A DNA stretch of 56,356 nt from Sulfuricaulis sp. Its GTDB lineage: Bacteria; Pseudomonadota; Gammaproteobacteria; Acidiferrobacterales; Sulfurifustaceae. The position numbers were made by a program, and so were the translations under genes. This document shows positions 39,149 to 49,398 of the stretch, piece after piece. Where the stretch lies: positions 1 through 56,356 of the forward strand of contig NZ_JANLGY010000008.1 in assembly GCF_024653915.1 (NCBI RefSeq), read 5' to 3'. The notes beneath the pieces are model-generated. The model was not told the DNA's origin and ran no database searches. It saw nothing but the letters and a program-made list of their open reading frames with translations. The first letter of the stretch is position 1; every line of letters begins with the position of its first letter.

Positions 39149-41176
39149 TTAATTCTTTTTTTCCGTGGTAAATAGATGGCAGTGCGCTTCGTGCGCACCG
39201 CCGAACATCGTCGTTGCGGGATACTCCCGGCGGCAGATGTCCATCGCCTGCGGGCAACGCGGATGGAAATGACAGCCTGAGGGCGGATGGCTGGGTGAGG
39301 GCATGTCGCCCTGCAAGCGGATGATGGTGCGTTTCTCGCGCGGATCGATCACCGGCACCGCCGACAACAGCGCTTCGGTGTAAGGATGTTTGGGGGTGGA
39401 AAGCACCGCATCCACCGGTCCGCGCTCCACGATACGGCCGAGATACATGACCGCCACTTCGTGCGCCAGATATTCCACCACCGACAAATTGTGCGTGATG
39501 AAGAGGTAGCTCAGCCCCAGCTCGTCCTGCAGGCGCTTGAGCAGGTTCAGCACCTGCGCCTGCACCGACACGTCGAGGGCGCTGGTGGGCTCGTCGCACA
39601 CGATCAATTCCGGCTCCACGGCCAATGCCCGAGCAATGCTGATACGCTGGCGCTGACCGCCAGAGAACTCATGCGGATAGCGGCTACGCGCATCCACCGG
39701 CAGGCCCACCTGCTGCAACAAGTCCGTTACCCGCGCCAGACGCTCCGTACCGGCAGTACCAATCCGCTGGGCGCGCATGCCTTCCTCCAGGATCTCGCCC
39801 ACCAGCATGCGCGGATTGAGCGAGGCATAGGGGTCTTGAAAAATAATCTGGAAGTGGCGCCGCAAGGCGCGCAATTCCTCGCCTTTCAGTTGCGTCAGCT
39901 CGCGCTTGTTATACAAAACCTGCCCGCCCGTGGGCGGAACCAGCTGGAGGATGCCCTTGCCGACGGTGGTCTTGCCGCAGCCGGATTCCCCCACCAGCGC
40001 CAGCGTGCGCCCACGCGCGATATCGAGCGACACCCCATCGACCGCCTTCACGTGCCCCACCACACGCTGGAACACACCTTTATGGATCGGGAAATGCACT
40101 TTGAGGTCACGTACCTGCAATAGCGCCTCACCGGCCTTGTGTGTCGCTGACGGCGGGGTTTTGCGAGCTTTCCGGCGTGGCGATCGCGGCGCGGCAGGCG
40201 CTGAAATCGACTCATCATACAAGTGACACCGAACACCTCGCTCATCCTGATCGATCCAGCCCGGCAACTTCTTGTGGCACAAATCCCAGACACGGTCACA
40301 ACGCTCGGCGAAGCGACAACCGCGGAATTCCTGCATCAGCGACGGCACACTGCCACTGATCACATCGAGCGCGGCGCCACGCTGCAGGCGGCCCGGCACG
40401 GAACGGAATAACTTGCGTGAATAGGGATGCTGCGGATCAGAGAAGAATTTTTTACGCGGCGCAAGTTCAACGATTTGTCCTGCGTACATTACCGCCACCC
40501 GGTCCGCCATCTCGGCCACTACCCCGAGATCATGGGTAATGAGCAGCATGGCCATGCCGGTCTTTTGCTGGATGTCCTTGAGCAAGGCCAGAATCTGCGC
40601 CTGAATCGTGACATCGAGCGCCGTGGTCGGCTCATCGGCGATCAACAAGTCGGGCTCGGTTGCCAGCGCCATGGCAATCATGACGCGTTGTTTCATGCCG
40701 CCGGAAAGTTGAAAGGGATACTCATCGTAACGCCGCGCGGCATCGGCAATGCCAACGGCCTGCAGCAGTTCGGCGACGCGTGTGCGCGTCTCGCGCCGGG
40801 TAAGTTTACCCACCTCCGGAATCGCCTCACTGATCTGCTCACCGATGGTCAGCACCGGGTTGAGCGAAGTCTGCGGCTCCTGGAAGATCATGGCCATACG
40901 CTTGCCGCGGATAGCGCGCATTTCCCGCTCAGGCAGTGCCAGCACGTCCTGATCTCGCAACAGCGCGCGACCGGAAACAATGCGCCCCGCCGGTTCCGGC
41001 ACCAGTTGCAACAGCGACAACGCGGAGATGGACTTGCCGCAGCCGGATTCTCCGAGCAAGGCCAGTGTCTCGCCGGGAGCGATATCGAAATCGATCCCAT
41101 CCACCGCGCGTACCGTGCCCTCGGGCGTATCGAACCAGGTTTTGAGGTTCTCGACCTTGAGCAAGATTTTAGTCAT
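39149..41176 (-). CDS. yejF: peptide ABC transporter, fused double ATP-binding protein (YejF type)
   Basis: A protein of about 675 residues with two complete ATPase halves. Each has Walker A (GESGCGKS and GESGCGKT), a signature (LSGGMKQR and FSGGQRQR), Walker B and the OppD/F-type C-terminal extension with cysteines. The fusion is the YejF arrangement of the Yej oligopeptide importer. The start at 41176 lies next to an inverted-repeat element; an upstream in-frame GTG at 41200 falls inside that repeat. Confidence 0.92.
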   Translation of the reverse strand: MTKILLKVENLKTWFDTPEGTVRAVDGIDFDIAPGETLALLGESGCGKSISALSLLQLVPEPAGRIVSGRALLRDQDVLALPEREMRAIRGKRMAMIFQEPQTSLNPVLTIGEQISEAIPEVGKLTRRETRTRVAELLQAVGIADAARRYDEYPFQLSGGMKQRVMIAMALATEPDLLIADEPTTALDVTIQAQILALLKDIQQKTGMAMLLITHDLGVVAEMADRVAVMYAGQIVELAPRKKFFSDPQHPYSRKLFRSVPGRLQRGAALDVISGSVPSLMQEFRGCRFAERCDRVWDLCHKKLPGWIDQDERGVRCHLYDESISAPAAPRSPRRKARKTPPSATHKAGEALLQVRDLKVHFPIHKGVFQRVVGHVKAVDGVSLDIARGRTLALVGESGCGKTTVGKGILQLVPPTGGQVLYNKRELTQLKGEELRALRRHFQIIFQDPYASLNPRMLVGEILEEGMRAQRIGTAGTERLARVTDLLQQVGLPVDARSRYPHEFSGGQRQRISIARALAVEPELIVCDEPTSALDVSVQAQVLNLLKRLQDELGLSYLFITHNLSVVEYLAHEVAVMYLGRIVERGPVDAVLSTPKHPYTEALLSAVPVIDPREKRTIIRLQGDMPSPSHPPSGCHFHPRCPQAMDICRREYPATTMFGGAHEAHCHLFTTEKKN

Positions 41177-41185
41177 AAGGCGTTT

Positions 41186-41256
41186 AACCACGGGGCGCAC
41201 GGGGAAAGATAGGAATTACATGCAATCCTTTGAAAACCCCCGTGTTCCCCGTGGTT
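41186..41256. repeat. inverted-repeat element of the ACCACGGGG type
   Basis: Left arm AACCACGGGGCGCACGGGG (41186-41204) pairs with the right arm at 41238-41256 at 17 of 19 positions, with a loop of about 33 bases. It lies inside the yej operon between yejE and yejF. The sequence type (cacgg-rich arms) is common as an intergenic repeat in many bacteria. Confidence 0.75.
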
Positions 41257-41261
41257 CCCTT

Positions 41262-42671
41262 TCATTTTCTTAATCTCGGGTCAAACGCATCCCGCACGGC
41301 ATCGGAAAACAGATTGGCCGCCAGCACCAATCCAAACATGAATACGAACGCCGAAACCAGACTCCACCACACCAGAGGCTCACGCGCCATTTCAAGGCGC
41401 GCGCTCACGATCATGTTGCCCCAGCTGTCCATCGTCGGGTCCACACCGACACCCACGTACGACAGCACCGCCTCGGCCAGCACCAGCCCGCTGAAATCCA
41501 GCACCACCGCGATGAGAATAATATGCATGACGTTGGGCAATATATGGCGTGACATGACTGACAGGTGGCTCGCTCCCAGGGCGCGCGAAGCCTGGATGTA
41601 GTCCACTTCACGCAGTTTGAGCGTTTCGCCACGCAGCAACCGGCACAGACTGGTCCAGCTGGTGACGCCGAGGATCAGGCACAAAAACAGCAGTCGGATG
41701 TCCGCACGCTCTGTGGCACTGGTGAATGATTCGGGATGGATCGCGATATACGCTTGCAGGCTCAGGATCGCGGCAGCGATCAGGAGCACGCCAGGGATCG
41801 AGCTCAGGGTGGTATAGACATACTGGATAACATCATCCACCCAGCCACGAAAATACCCGGCCATGATGCCGAATAGCACGGCGAACGGCAGCATGACCAG
41901 CGTAGTGAGCGTGCCGATCACCAGCCCGGTACGAACGCTCTTCAGGGATTTTAAGAACACATCCTGGCCAACCTGATCGGTGCCGAAGATGTGATAGTAG
42001 AGCGACAAGTATGTGGCATTCGTGGCCAAAATTATAAGGATACCAACTGTGATCAAAACAGTGCGCCACGGAAAATCACTCTCGCCGCGCGCCAATCTGC
42101 GTGCCGCCTGTGTCAGTGACTCCCGCGATTGGCGCCACAAAAACAGGAAGCCTGTCATCAGCAGCAGCCACAAGCCCAACGCCGCCAGCGTGGCGGTGCC
42201 GGCACGTCGGACGATATCCGTGGCACGCTCACCGGGGTCTTGCAAATGCGCGCCGCCATGAAGCAATCGCGAGTTTTCGCGCGCGTGCCGGCCGTCCGGG
42301 TATTCCACGGTCTCCTTCGAATAGGCTTGCATGGCAAACGGTGCGGAATAGGTTTTTTCAGTGCGGGCCCGCAAAGGCGTCGCTGCCATGTCCAGCAGGC
42401 TCAATACTTCGTTGGAATAAACCGGTGCACCCGATTTCTGCTCTTCCTGCAAGGGGCGGTAATGAATGGAATCCATCACGCCGACGACCACATAAGACAA
42501 AAGGATGACCAGCGAGGCCATGGCCATGGGGCGGCGCGCTACCTGGCGCCAAGGCACACGCAGGTGCTCGTGGCGCCAGGTATAGACGCCGAAGGCCAGA
42601 ATGGATCCGATCAAGATAAATATCAGAAAGTCGGTCCACAGTATTTCGGGCCGGAATAGCATGGAGTTCAT
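41262..42671 (-). CDS. yejE: peptide ABC transporter permease (YejE type)
   Basis: A 469-residue inner-membrane permease with the binding-protein-dependent transport motif near the C-terminal half (RALGASHLSVMSRHILPNVMH). E. coli YejE is about 340 residues; the extra length is an N-terminal part with a long hydrophilic segment (about residues 72-155) between the first two membrane helices. The start overlaps the yejB stop in ATGA. Confidence 0.9.
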   Translation of the reverse strand: MNSMLFRPEILWTDFLIFILIGSILAFGVYTWRHEHLRVPWRQVARRPMAMASLVILLSYVVVGVMDSIHYRPLQEEQKSGAPVYSNEVLSLLDMAATPLRARTEKTYSAPFAMQAYSKETVEYPDGRHARENSRLLHGGAHLQDPGERATDIVRRAGTATLAALGLWLLLMTGFLFLWRQSRESLTQAARRLARGESDFPWRTVLITVGILIILATNATYLSLYYHIFGTDQVGQDVFLKSLKSVRTGLVIGTLTTLVMLPFAVLFGIMAGYFRGWVDDVIQYVYTTLSSIPGVLLIAAAILSLQAYIAIHPESFTSATERADIRLLFLCLILGVTSWTSLCRLLRGETLKLREVDYIQASRALGASHLSVMSRHILPNVMHIILIAVVLDFSGLVLAEAVLSYVGVGVDPTMDSWGNMIVSARLEMAREPLVWWSLVSAFVFMFGLVLAANLFSDAVRDAFDPRLRK

Positions 42672-43645
42672 TCGAGCCGCACGCGTGGATCAACCAGCGT
42701 GTAGGTAATGTCGGTCAGAATCAGGCCCGTGATGTACAGCACCGAACCCAGAAATACCATGGCGCGAACGATGGCAAAGTCCTGCGAGTGAATGGCGTCG
42801 ATGGTGTAGCTGCCGAGACCGGGAATGGCGAAGAACGACTCCAGGATCAGGCTACCGGTGAAAAGCAGCGGGATGACAACCACCACGCCGGTGAGAATCG
42901 GGATCATGGCGTTTTTGAGTACATGGCGAAACAGCACGCGCAGCTCGGACAAACCCTTGGCGCGCGCGGTACGCACGTAGTCTTTGTTGATTTCCTCCAG
43001 AAAGAACGTGCGATACAACCGCGTGCTCGCGCCGATGCCGCCCACCACGCCGACAATGACTGGGAGAATCAGGAATTTGACGGCCTCTACGCCCACGTCA
43101 TAACCCGAGATCGGCACCAGCTGCAGCAGCATGCTGATGAGGTATTGTCCGCCGATGACATAAAACAAGCTGGAAATGGACATCATGATGACACACAGCA
43201 CCACACCGGAAGTGTCGAGATAGCTTCCACGAAAAAACGCCAGCAGCATGGCAAAGGTAATGTGCATCAGAATACCGACCAGAAATACCGGCAGAGCGAT
43301 GGCCAGGCTTGGCCACATGCGCTGGTAAATGTCGTAGCCGATGTCACGACCCTGATCGGAGCGTCCGAAATCGAACACGAACAATTTCACCGAATGACGG
43401 AAAAAGATGGTATCAGTGAGCTTTTCTGCGCTAGCACCAGTGGATTGGTAGAACCTTGGTTTGTTGTAACCATGATCTTCCTTCCACTTCACGATGGCTT
43501 CAGGCGTAACGCGCTTACCGCCCAAATGAATGCGCGCCATGTCATCCGGGCTGTTGACGAAGAAAAACAACACGAAGGTAAGCAGGTTCACCCCGATCAG
43601 GATCGGGATGGCGTACAAAAGACGGCGGATGATATAGCCGATCAC
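42668..43645 (-). CDS. yejB: peptide ABC transporter permease (YejB type)
   Basis: A 325-residue permease that begins IGYIIRRLLYAIPILIGVNLLTFVLFFF and carries the transport motif RTARAKGLSELRVLFRHVLKNAM. It resembles OppB/DppB, in the Yej subtype with a longer first periplasmic loop. It follows the binding-protein gene by about 110 bases holding a strong hairpin and overlaps yejE by four bases. Confidence 0.92.
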   Translation of the reverse strand: MIGYIIRRLLYAIPILIGVNLLTFVLFFFVNSPDDMARIHLGGKRVTPEAIVKWKEDHGYNKPRFYQSTGASAEKLTDTIFFRHSVKLFVFDFGRSDQGRDIGYDIYQRMWPSLAIALPVFLVGILMHITFAMLLAFFRGSYLDTSGVVLCVIMMSISSLFYVIGGQYLISMLLQLVPISGYDVGVEAVKFLILPVIVGVVGGIGASTRLYRTFFLEEINKDYVRTARAKGLSELRVLFRHVLKNAMIPILTGVVVVIPLLFTGSLILESFFAIPGLGSYTIDAIHSQDFAIVRAMVFLGSVLYITGLILTDITYTLVDPRVRLE

Positions 43646-43720
43646 CGCACCGCCTCCGAAATATCATGCAAAATATTTGCGCCACCTTGTCGGCGGCCTG
43701 CGTCAATTCGCCGGTCGCAT

Positions 43721-43739
43721 CCCCACGTATTACGTGGGG
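43721..43739 (-). other. hairpin between yejA and yejB
   Basis: Perfect inverted repeat CCCCACGT-ATT-ACGTGGGG in the 109-base gap between the binding-protein gene and the first permease gene. No T-tract follows, so it is more likely an mRNA-stabilising or attenuating hairpin than a full terminator. Confidence 0.5.
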
Positions 43740-43754
43740 CCCCTGCTCCGCGGC

Positions 43755-45929
43755 TCATGCCGCTCCCTCGCGCTCTCTTTTTCGATAGGTAACGACGGCC
43801 GGAACCGCACCCACTACCAGTGTTCCCAGCGCCAAGACGATGGGCCAGACTACCGGGCGATTCCAGGCCGCGCGTTGTTCCGCACGTTTGTCCGGATCGA
43901 GACGACTGTATTTGAGCGTGTTGTTCGCCATTTGATTCAGCTTGGCGTTGTACATCCATGTATGTTCAAGCTGGAAATTCTTGGGGTGCATGCCCCATAT
44001 CCAGGGAGTATCGCGCCGCACTATTTCCAGCATCTGATTGATAATCGCCGCCCGCTCCGTTGTGTTCTCCATATTCTTCATGCGCTCGAACAGGCGGTTG
44101 AATTCCGGGTTGTCGTAGTTCGAGGCATTCTCGCCGTCGTGCCCCACCTTCTTGTTTGGTCCATAAAGCAGGAACAGGAAGTTTTCCGGATCGGGATAAT
44201 CCGCGTTCCAGCCCCAATCGTATATCTGCGCATCACCTTTGCGCATCTTCTCCTGGAAACGGTTGTAATCGGTAGCGCGCACCACCAGCTGAATGCCGAG
44301 CTTGCTGAATTGCTTGAGCATCCAGTCGAGCTGGGCCTTTCTTTCCGGGCCGATAGCCGGGGTTTCATAATTGATCGACAGCGGTTTCCCCGATGCCGGG
44401 TCCATGCCACGCGGATAACCCGCCTCTGCCAGCAGCTGGCGGGCGTATTCGATTGGTTTGCGCCGGGGCTTGCCTTCCACCCAATCGTACACGTACGGAT
44501 TGATGCCAGCCTGTCCCTCGCGGTAACCGAAAATACCCGGCGCCAGCGGCCCTTGCGCCGCAATGCCGCGTCCATTTTCGAAGATAGAAATCTGCTCTTC
44601 GAAATCAACGGCGATGGAAATGGCCTGGCGCAGTTTGCGTGCGCGCTCGGTGTAGCCGCCGACAACCGGGTCGAGTATGTTGAAACCGAGGTAATAGGTC
44701 GAGGCGGCAACGCTGGTCAATAATCGAATTCCCTTTTGCTTCATCGCGTCGCTGACTTCGGTATCGCCCTCACCGGTGAAACGAATCGCCTGATCAAAAC
44801 CCTCCGTCAACACCGCGGACCGGTCGTAATAGCCTTGCAGAAATTTGTTCCAGCGCGGAATGCTTTCCTTGTCGAGACTGAACACGACCTTGTCGATAAA
44901 GGGCATACGCTTGCCGGCGTCATCCAGCAATCCGGCCGCGTCGTCGCCCGGCTCGCCTTCGGCGGGGTAAAGTTCCTCGTGATAGTTGGGGTTGCGTTCG
45001 AGCACCATCTGGCGATTGGGATTATTGACCGTGAGCATGTAAGCACCGCTGCCAACGGGGAACCAGTCGAGCGTGAGATTCTTCTCCGCCATGCCCGGTT
45101 GTGAGAAAAACCGGTCTGCCTCAGGCGGCATCGGGGCGAAAAACGGCATGGCCATCCAGTACAGCAGTTGCGGATACTTGCCGTGAAGCTTCACGCGGTA
45201 GGTATAGCGGTCTACTTCCTCGACGCCGGCGAGCGGAAATTTCACGAGATCCAGATAAACACCGCTATCGCGACCGCCGGCGATTTTTTCATACTCCTTT
45301 TTCAGTGTGCCGGCGTATTCACGAATACCCACGATGTATTCGTTCATGACGCTCAGGATCGGGGAATGCACCTTGGGATGCGCGAGGCGCTTGATCTGAT
45401 ACACGTAGTCGGCCGCGACCAGCTCGCGCGTGCCAGTGTGCGGAAAATCGCCAATGGCATAAACGCCGGCAAGATCGTGCGTACTCAAGGCATGGTACAG
45501 ATACCGGCCCTCGGCATCGCGCGCGAAGGCCGGGTGTGGTTGATAATAAATGCCGGGGCGGATATGGATTTCATACACGCTGTAGGCAACCGCCGTAGCC
45601 GGGGTATTTCGTGGCAGCTGGCTCCCGTGTTTATCGAAGTAGACGGGTATCGGCACCGACACCGCCGTGAGCGGCGTCAGCGTGTAGGGCCGCTTAAGAT
45701 AGTGATACTGAAACGGCGGCTCGTAGATCTGCGCGATAAAGAGATACTCATTGGAGCTATAGGCGCGTGCGGGATCGAAGGTCTTGGGGCGCTCGCGGAA
45801 GGCGGAATAGAGGATGTTGCTTTTTGACTCCGCCGCTGGATAGGGATTGTTCCAGGAAGCCGCCGCGCTGGCGGAGAAAATCAAAGAAATCGCCAACAAG
45901 GCATAGCGCGTCGCGCCGGGGCGTTTCAT
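43755..45929 (-). CDS. yejA: extracellular solute-binding protein, peptide ABC transporter (YejA type)
   Basis: A family 5 peptide-binding protein of about 724 residues with a signal peptide (RYALLAISLIFSASAAA). It has the SBP_bac_5 core (YSAFRERPKTFDPARAYSSNEYLFIAQIYEPPF, and RQAISIAVDFEEQISIFENGRG). It ends with a C-terminal hydrophobic segment (VVWPIVLALGTLVVGAVPAVV) and a basic tail, so it may stay anchored in the membrane, unlike typical free periplasmic binding proteins. The ATG at 45929 follows AGGA; the frame continues to 46112 without support. Confidence 0.9.
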   Translation of the reverse strand: MKRPGATRYALLAISLIFSASAAASWNNPYPAAESKSNILYSAFRERPKTFDPARAYSSNEYLFIAQIYEPPFQYHYLKRPYTLTPLTAVSVPIPVYFDKHGSQLPRNTPATAVAYSVYEIHIRPGIYYQPHPAFARDAEGRYLYHALSTHDLAGVYAIGDFPHTGTRELVAADYVYQIKRLAHPKVHSPILSVMNEYIVGIREYAGTLKKEYEKIAGGRDSGVYLDLVKFPLAGVEEVDRYTYRVKLHGKYPQLLYWMAMPFFAPMPPEADRFFSQPGMAEKNLTLDWFPVGSGAYMLTVNNPNRQMVLERNPNYHEELYPAEGEPGDDAAGLLDDAGKRMPFIDKVVFSLDKESIPRWNKFLQGYYDRSAVLTEGFDQAIRFTGEGDTEVSDAMKQKGIRLLTSVAASTYYLGFNILDPVVGGYTERARKLRQAISIAVDFEEQISIFENGRGIAAQGPLAPGIFGYREGQAGINPYVYDWVEGKPRRKPIEYARQLLAEAGYPRGMDPASGKPLSINYETPAIGPERKAQLDWMLKQFSKLGIQLVVRATDYNRFQEKMRKGDAQIYDWGWNADYPDPENFLFLLYGPNKKVGHDGENASNYDNPEFNRLFERMKNMENTTERAAIINQMLEIVRRDTPWIWGMHPKNFQLEHTWMYNAKLNQMANNTLKYSRLDPDKRAEQRAAWNRPVVWPIVLALGTLVVGAVPAVVTYRKREREGAA

Positions 45930-46132
45930 GCTTCCTGAATCCGTTCTCCAACCATGTCCGTTGTCCGGGATGAATGTGCCGATTGCGCCGTCAATATACC
46001 AAATTCCTCCGTTCCGTCCCTCTTCCCGCGAACGCGAATATTCGCTACTGTAGCGGCAAATACCTTCCAGATGTCGATACGAACAATCAACGACATCCCG
46101 ATTTTGAACCAATTAGCCGGTGGAGAACGTTT

Positions 46133-46933
46133 ATGGGATTTCTGACAGGGAAAAGGGCGTTGATCGTGGGTGTGGCCGGGGACCGGTCCATCGCCTGGGG
46201 CATCGCCAAGGCCATGCATCGGGAAGGCGCTGAACTTGCCTACACCTATCAGAACGACAAGCTGAGGGAACGCGTCCAGAAACTGGCGACCCAGACCAAA
46301 TCCGACATTTTGATTCCCTGTGATGTTTCCAGCGACGAACAGATCGAGGCCGTGTTCTCGCATCTCGACGACTTTTGGGACGGAATCGATATTATCGTCC
46401 ACTCCGTCGCCTTTGCCTTGCGCGAACAATTGTCCGGAAATTTCGTGGACGTCACGACACGCGAAGGATTCCGCGTCGCGCATGAAATCAGCTCCTACAG
46501 CCTGACCGCGCTGGCCAAGGCCGGCCGGGGAATGATGCAGAACCGCAAGGGTGCCTTGCTGACGCTGACCTACATCGGCGCGGATCGATCGGTGCCCAAC
46601 TACAACGTCATGGGGCTGGCCAAGGCGAGCCTGGAAGCCAACGTGCGCTATCTGGCGCAGGCACTCGGCCCCGAGGGCATTCGCGTCAACGCCATCTCCG
46701 CCGGCCCCATCCGCACACTGGCGGCGGCCGGCATTACTGACTTCAAGAAATTGCTGGACTACAACGACAAAATGGCGCCGCTTGGACGCGGCGTAACCAT
46801 CGACGAGGTGGGAAATGTGGCGGCGTTTCTGTGCTCGGATCTCGCCTCCGGCATCACCGGCGAGATTACTTACGTGGACGGCGGTTTCAACACCGTGGCC
46901 ATCGGCCTGGATTACGGTAAGCTGCTCGAATAA
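46133..46933 (+). CDS. fabI: enoyl-[acyl-carrier-protein] reductase (NADH)
   Basis: Catalyses the last reduction of each fatty-acid elongation cycle and is the triclosan target. The 266-residue product shows [20 protein letters not shown] (NADH site), [10 protein letters not shown], the catalytic Tyr in [25 protein letters not shown] with Lys, and the C-terminal YVDGGFN. The ATG at 46133 follows GGAGAA and is the conserved start. It converges with ppiD with nine bases between the stops. Confidence 0.97.
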   Translation: MGFLTGKRALIVGVAGDRSIAWGIAKAMHREGAELAYTYQNDKLRERVQKLATQTKSDILIPCDVSSDEQIEAVFSHLDDFWDGIDIIVHSVAFALREQLSGNFVDVTTREGFRVAHEISSYSLTALAKAGRGMMQNRKGALLTLTYIGADRSVPNYNVMGLAKASLEANVRYLAQALGPEGIRVNAISAGPIRTLAAAGITDFKKLLDYNDKMAPLGRGVTIDEVGNVAAFLCSDLASGITGEITYVDGGFNTVAIGLDYGKLLE

Positions 46934-46942
46934 ACCGGCTGC

Positions 46943-48829
46943 TCAGAGCTTGTCAGGGTAAGTCTTGATTTCCGTTTTTTGCCGCAGCCCCGCGCGGTAA
47001 TTTTCATAATAATCGGATCCGCGACGCATCGTGAGCAGCTCGCGTGATTTTTTCTGCAGCCCGTCATCCAGCTTGCCCGAAGCATCGTGCACGCGCTTCA
47101 ACGCCAACACGGCGTATCCCTGATCGCCCAGGCCCACCAGGTCATACGCCGGTTTACCGCCTTCCGGCCGTGGCGCGCGAAAAGCGGTTTCCACAATACG
47201 CCGATCGACGCCGGCGGTCTGCCGACGCGTGAGCGTTTTCGGCGGAAGGTATTTAAAACCATGTTTCCTGGCGAGCGATTCGAGAGAGCCTCCGGCGCGC
47301 AACTCCTGTAACGCCTCCTCGCCCAGCTGGCGCGCCTGCTGCAGGGCGCGCTCCTGTTTCAAGGCACGTTCAACCTGGGGACGCACCTCCGCCAGCGGCT
47401 TACGGCCGGCGGGGCGACGATCAGCAACGCGTATGGCCACGAGCGTGTCGGCACTGATTTCAATGGTGTCGCTATTGCGTGCCTGGCTCAGCACATCCGG
47501 CTCGAAGGCAGCCTGTATCACCTTGGGATGGGCCGCCATGCCGGTGCCACCCGCCTGCGTGAACCATTCACTCTTGCGGATTTCAAGCCCCAGCGCCTTG
47601 GCGGCGGGCGCCAGGCTGTCCGGTTGTTCATAAACGAGATTCCGGAATTTTTCAGCTACATCCAGGAAACGCTCCTCGCCCTGACGGCGGCGTACCGCCT
47701 CGACCAATTCCTTGCGTACGTCGGCAAAAGCTTTTCGTTTCTCCGGTGTGTGGGCAGTCAATTTGACCAGGTGATAACCATAGGTACTGCGTACGGGCTG
47801 ACTGACCTCACCGGACTTCAGGGAATACACCGTGTCCTCCAGTTCCTTCGGCAACACGCCACGCCGGATTTCTCCGAGATCGCCGCCCTGCGAAGCCGTT
47901 ACGCTGTCAGCCGAATGTTTCTTCGCTAAACCCGCGAAGCCAGTGGCTGCCCGCGCCTGCTTGGCGATATCCTGTATTTTGGCAAGCGCTTCCTTGGCTT
48001 GGCTCTCGGAGGGCTCGGCGGGAAGGGAAATCAAAATATGGCTGGCGCGGCGCTTTTCCGGCACGGTATAACGCGCAGCCTCCTCAGAATAGGCTTTTTT
48101 CAGCTCCTCTTCCGTCGGCGGCTGGTTCTGGTTCAGGTCGCCGGCAGAAAGTCGCAGATATTCGACGCGCACCTGCTCGGGAAACTGGAACAACTCAGGA
48201 TGTGCAGAATAATATTGATCAATATCCTGCCCACTGACCGTCGTCTTGGCCATCAGCGCATCAACACTGATCAGCGCGTAGGCAACTTCCCGCTCCTGCG
48301 ACAACAGACGGGCAAGATCCGCAATCTCGGTCTGCGTGACAATACGGCTTTCACTGATGCCGGCCTGAAGATGAGTTATCAGGATTTGTTCGCGTACCCT
48401 GGTCTCAAATTGCTGCGGGCTCATGCCTTCTCGGCGCAGCAGGGCTTCATACATGGCCGAATCGAATTTTCCGTCGCGCTGGAAGTTTGGCTGTTGGCGG
48501 ATAGTTTCTGCCAATTGTGCGTTGCCGATACGATAGCCCTGATCCTCGGCATGCTGGACCATCAATGTCTTGTCTATCAGGCTGTCCAGGATGGTCTGCT
48601 TGAACTGGGGGTTGTCCAGAGTTTTGGGTTCCACACGCCCGCGCAGTCGATCTATCTCGCTACGGTAGGCATTCTGGCTGATCTCAGCGCCACCGACTTT
48701 GGCGACGTTGAACTGTCCCCCGGAATCAAAATACGAGTTAACTCCCCACAGCGCAAAAGGTATAGCGATCAGCGCGATGATGAAAGTGGCGATAATGCCC
48801 TGGGTTTTTTCACGGATGGCGGAAAGCAT
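46943..48829 (-). CDS. ppiD: periplasmic folding chaperone PpiD (SurA/parvulin type)
   Basis: A 628-residue inner-membrane-anchored chaperone. It has one N-terminal membrane segment (GIIATFIIALIAIPFALWGV), the SurA_N domain, and a parvulin domain (RASHILISLP ... FAGLAKKHSADSVTASQGGDLGEIRRG ... YGYHLVKL). A second prolyl-isomerase-like C-terminal region follows. It helps outer-membrane and secreted proteins leave the Sec translocon. Gene order lon-hupB-tRNA-ppiD is as in other gammaproteobacteria. Confidence 0.95.
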   Translation of the reverse strand: MLSAIREKTQGIIATFIIALIAIPFALWGVNSYFDSGGQFNVAKVGGAEISQNAYRSEIDRLRGRVEPKTLDNPQFKQTILDSLIDKTLMVQHAEDQGYRIGNAQLAETIRQQPNFQRDGKFDSAMYEALLRREGMSPQQFETRVREQILITHLQAGISESRIVTQTEIADLARLLSQEREVAYALISVDALMAKTTVSGQDIDQYYSAHPELFQFPEQVRVEYLRLSAGDLNQNQPPTEEELKKAYSEEAARYTVPEKRRASHILISLPAEPSESQAKEALAKIQDIAKQARAATGFAGLAKKHSADSVTASQGGDLGEIRRGVLPKELEDTVYSLKSGEVSQPVRSTYGYHLVKLTAHTPEKRKAFADVRKELVEAVRRRQGEERFLDVAEKFRNLVYEQPDSLAPAAKALGLEIRKSEWFTQAGGTGMAAHPKVIQAAFEPDVLSQARNSDTIEISADTLVAIRVADRRPAGRKPLAEVRPQVERALKQERALQQARQLGEEALQELRAGGSLESLARKHGFKYLPPKTLTRRQTAGVDRRIVETAFRAPRPEGGKPAYDLVGLGDQGYAVLALKRVHDASGKLDDGLQKKSRELLTMRRGSDYYENYRAGLRQKTEIKTYPDKL

Positions 48830-48934
48830 GGGTGGCTACTCTATCGAGGGATTGCCGAGGTATCAATTTATGCCTGGACAATAGCCCAAATGAAAGGGCG
48901 AGGGATTAGCTCGCCCGTCATGATGCATATTTAG

Positions 48935-49011
48935 TGGCGGAGCGGACGGGACTCGAACCCGCGACCCCCGGCGTGACAGGCCGGTATTCTAACCAACTGA
49001 ACTACCGCTCC
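48935..49011 (-). tRNA. tRNA-Asp (GUC anticodon)
   Basis: A 77-base cloverleaf with encoded CCA, T-arm GCGGGTTCGAGTCCCGT and anticodon loop CTGTCAC. It follows tRNA-Val by seven bases. Confidence 0.97.
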
Positions 49012-49018
49012 CGGTCTC

Positions 49019-49094
49019 TGGTGGGTGCTGAGGGGTTCGAACCCCCGACATTCGCCTTGTAAGGGCGACGCTCTACCAACTGAGCTAAGCACCC
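49019..49094 (-). tRNA. tRNA-Val (UAC anticodon)
   Basis: A 76-base cloverleaf with encoded CCA, T-arm GGGGGTTCGAACCCC and anticodon loop CTTACAA. It lies between hupB and tRNA-Asp and is probably processed from a shared transcript. Confidence 0.97.
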
Positions 49095-49125
49095 GGAGGC
49101 GAAACGCCCTCCCCCAAAGGGGCGG

Positions 49126-49398
49126 CTAGTTTAAGGCATCCTTTAAGCCTTTGCCAGACTTGAATTTGGGTGCCTTGGAGGCCGGGATGGTGATCATCTC
49201 ACCGGTTCGCGGATTGCGTCCGGTGCGTTGAGACCGGTTGCTGACTGAGAACGTGCCGAAACCGGAAAGCGTGACGGAATCGCCATCACGCAGTGTACCG
49301 GCAATGATGTCCAGTACAGCTTCAACGGCGCGAGCGGCGGAGGTTTTGTTAAGCTCAGTGGATACAGAAACTCTATCGATCAGATCGGTTTTATTCAC
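49126..49398 (-). CDS. hupB: DNA-binding protein HU (beta type)
   Basis: A 90-residue nucleoid protein that bends and wraps DNA. It carries GFGTFSVSNRSQRTGRNPRTGE (DNA-binding arm) and a final KSGKGLKDALN. The start is the GTG at 49398, five bases after AGGAG. A longer frame to 49506 lacks support. It follows lon, as in other gammaproteobacteria. Confidence 0.97.
   Translation of the reverse strand: MNKTDLIDRVSVSTELNKTSAARAVEAVLDIIAGTLRDGDSVTLSGFGTFSVSNRSQRTGRNPRTGEMITIPASKAPKFKSGKGLKDALN

Noticed and set aside
45930-46112. Long N-terminal extension of the YejA-type protein
   Set aside because: The added residues are not signal-like and run into the fabI upstream region. The ATG at 45929 has a ribosome site and begins a normal signal peptide.
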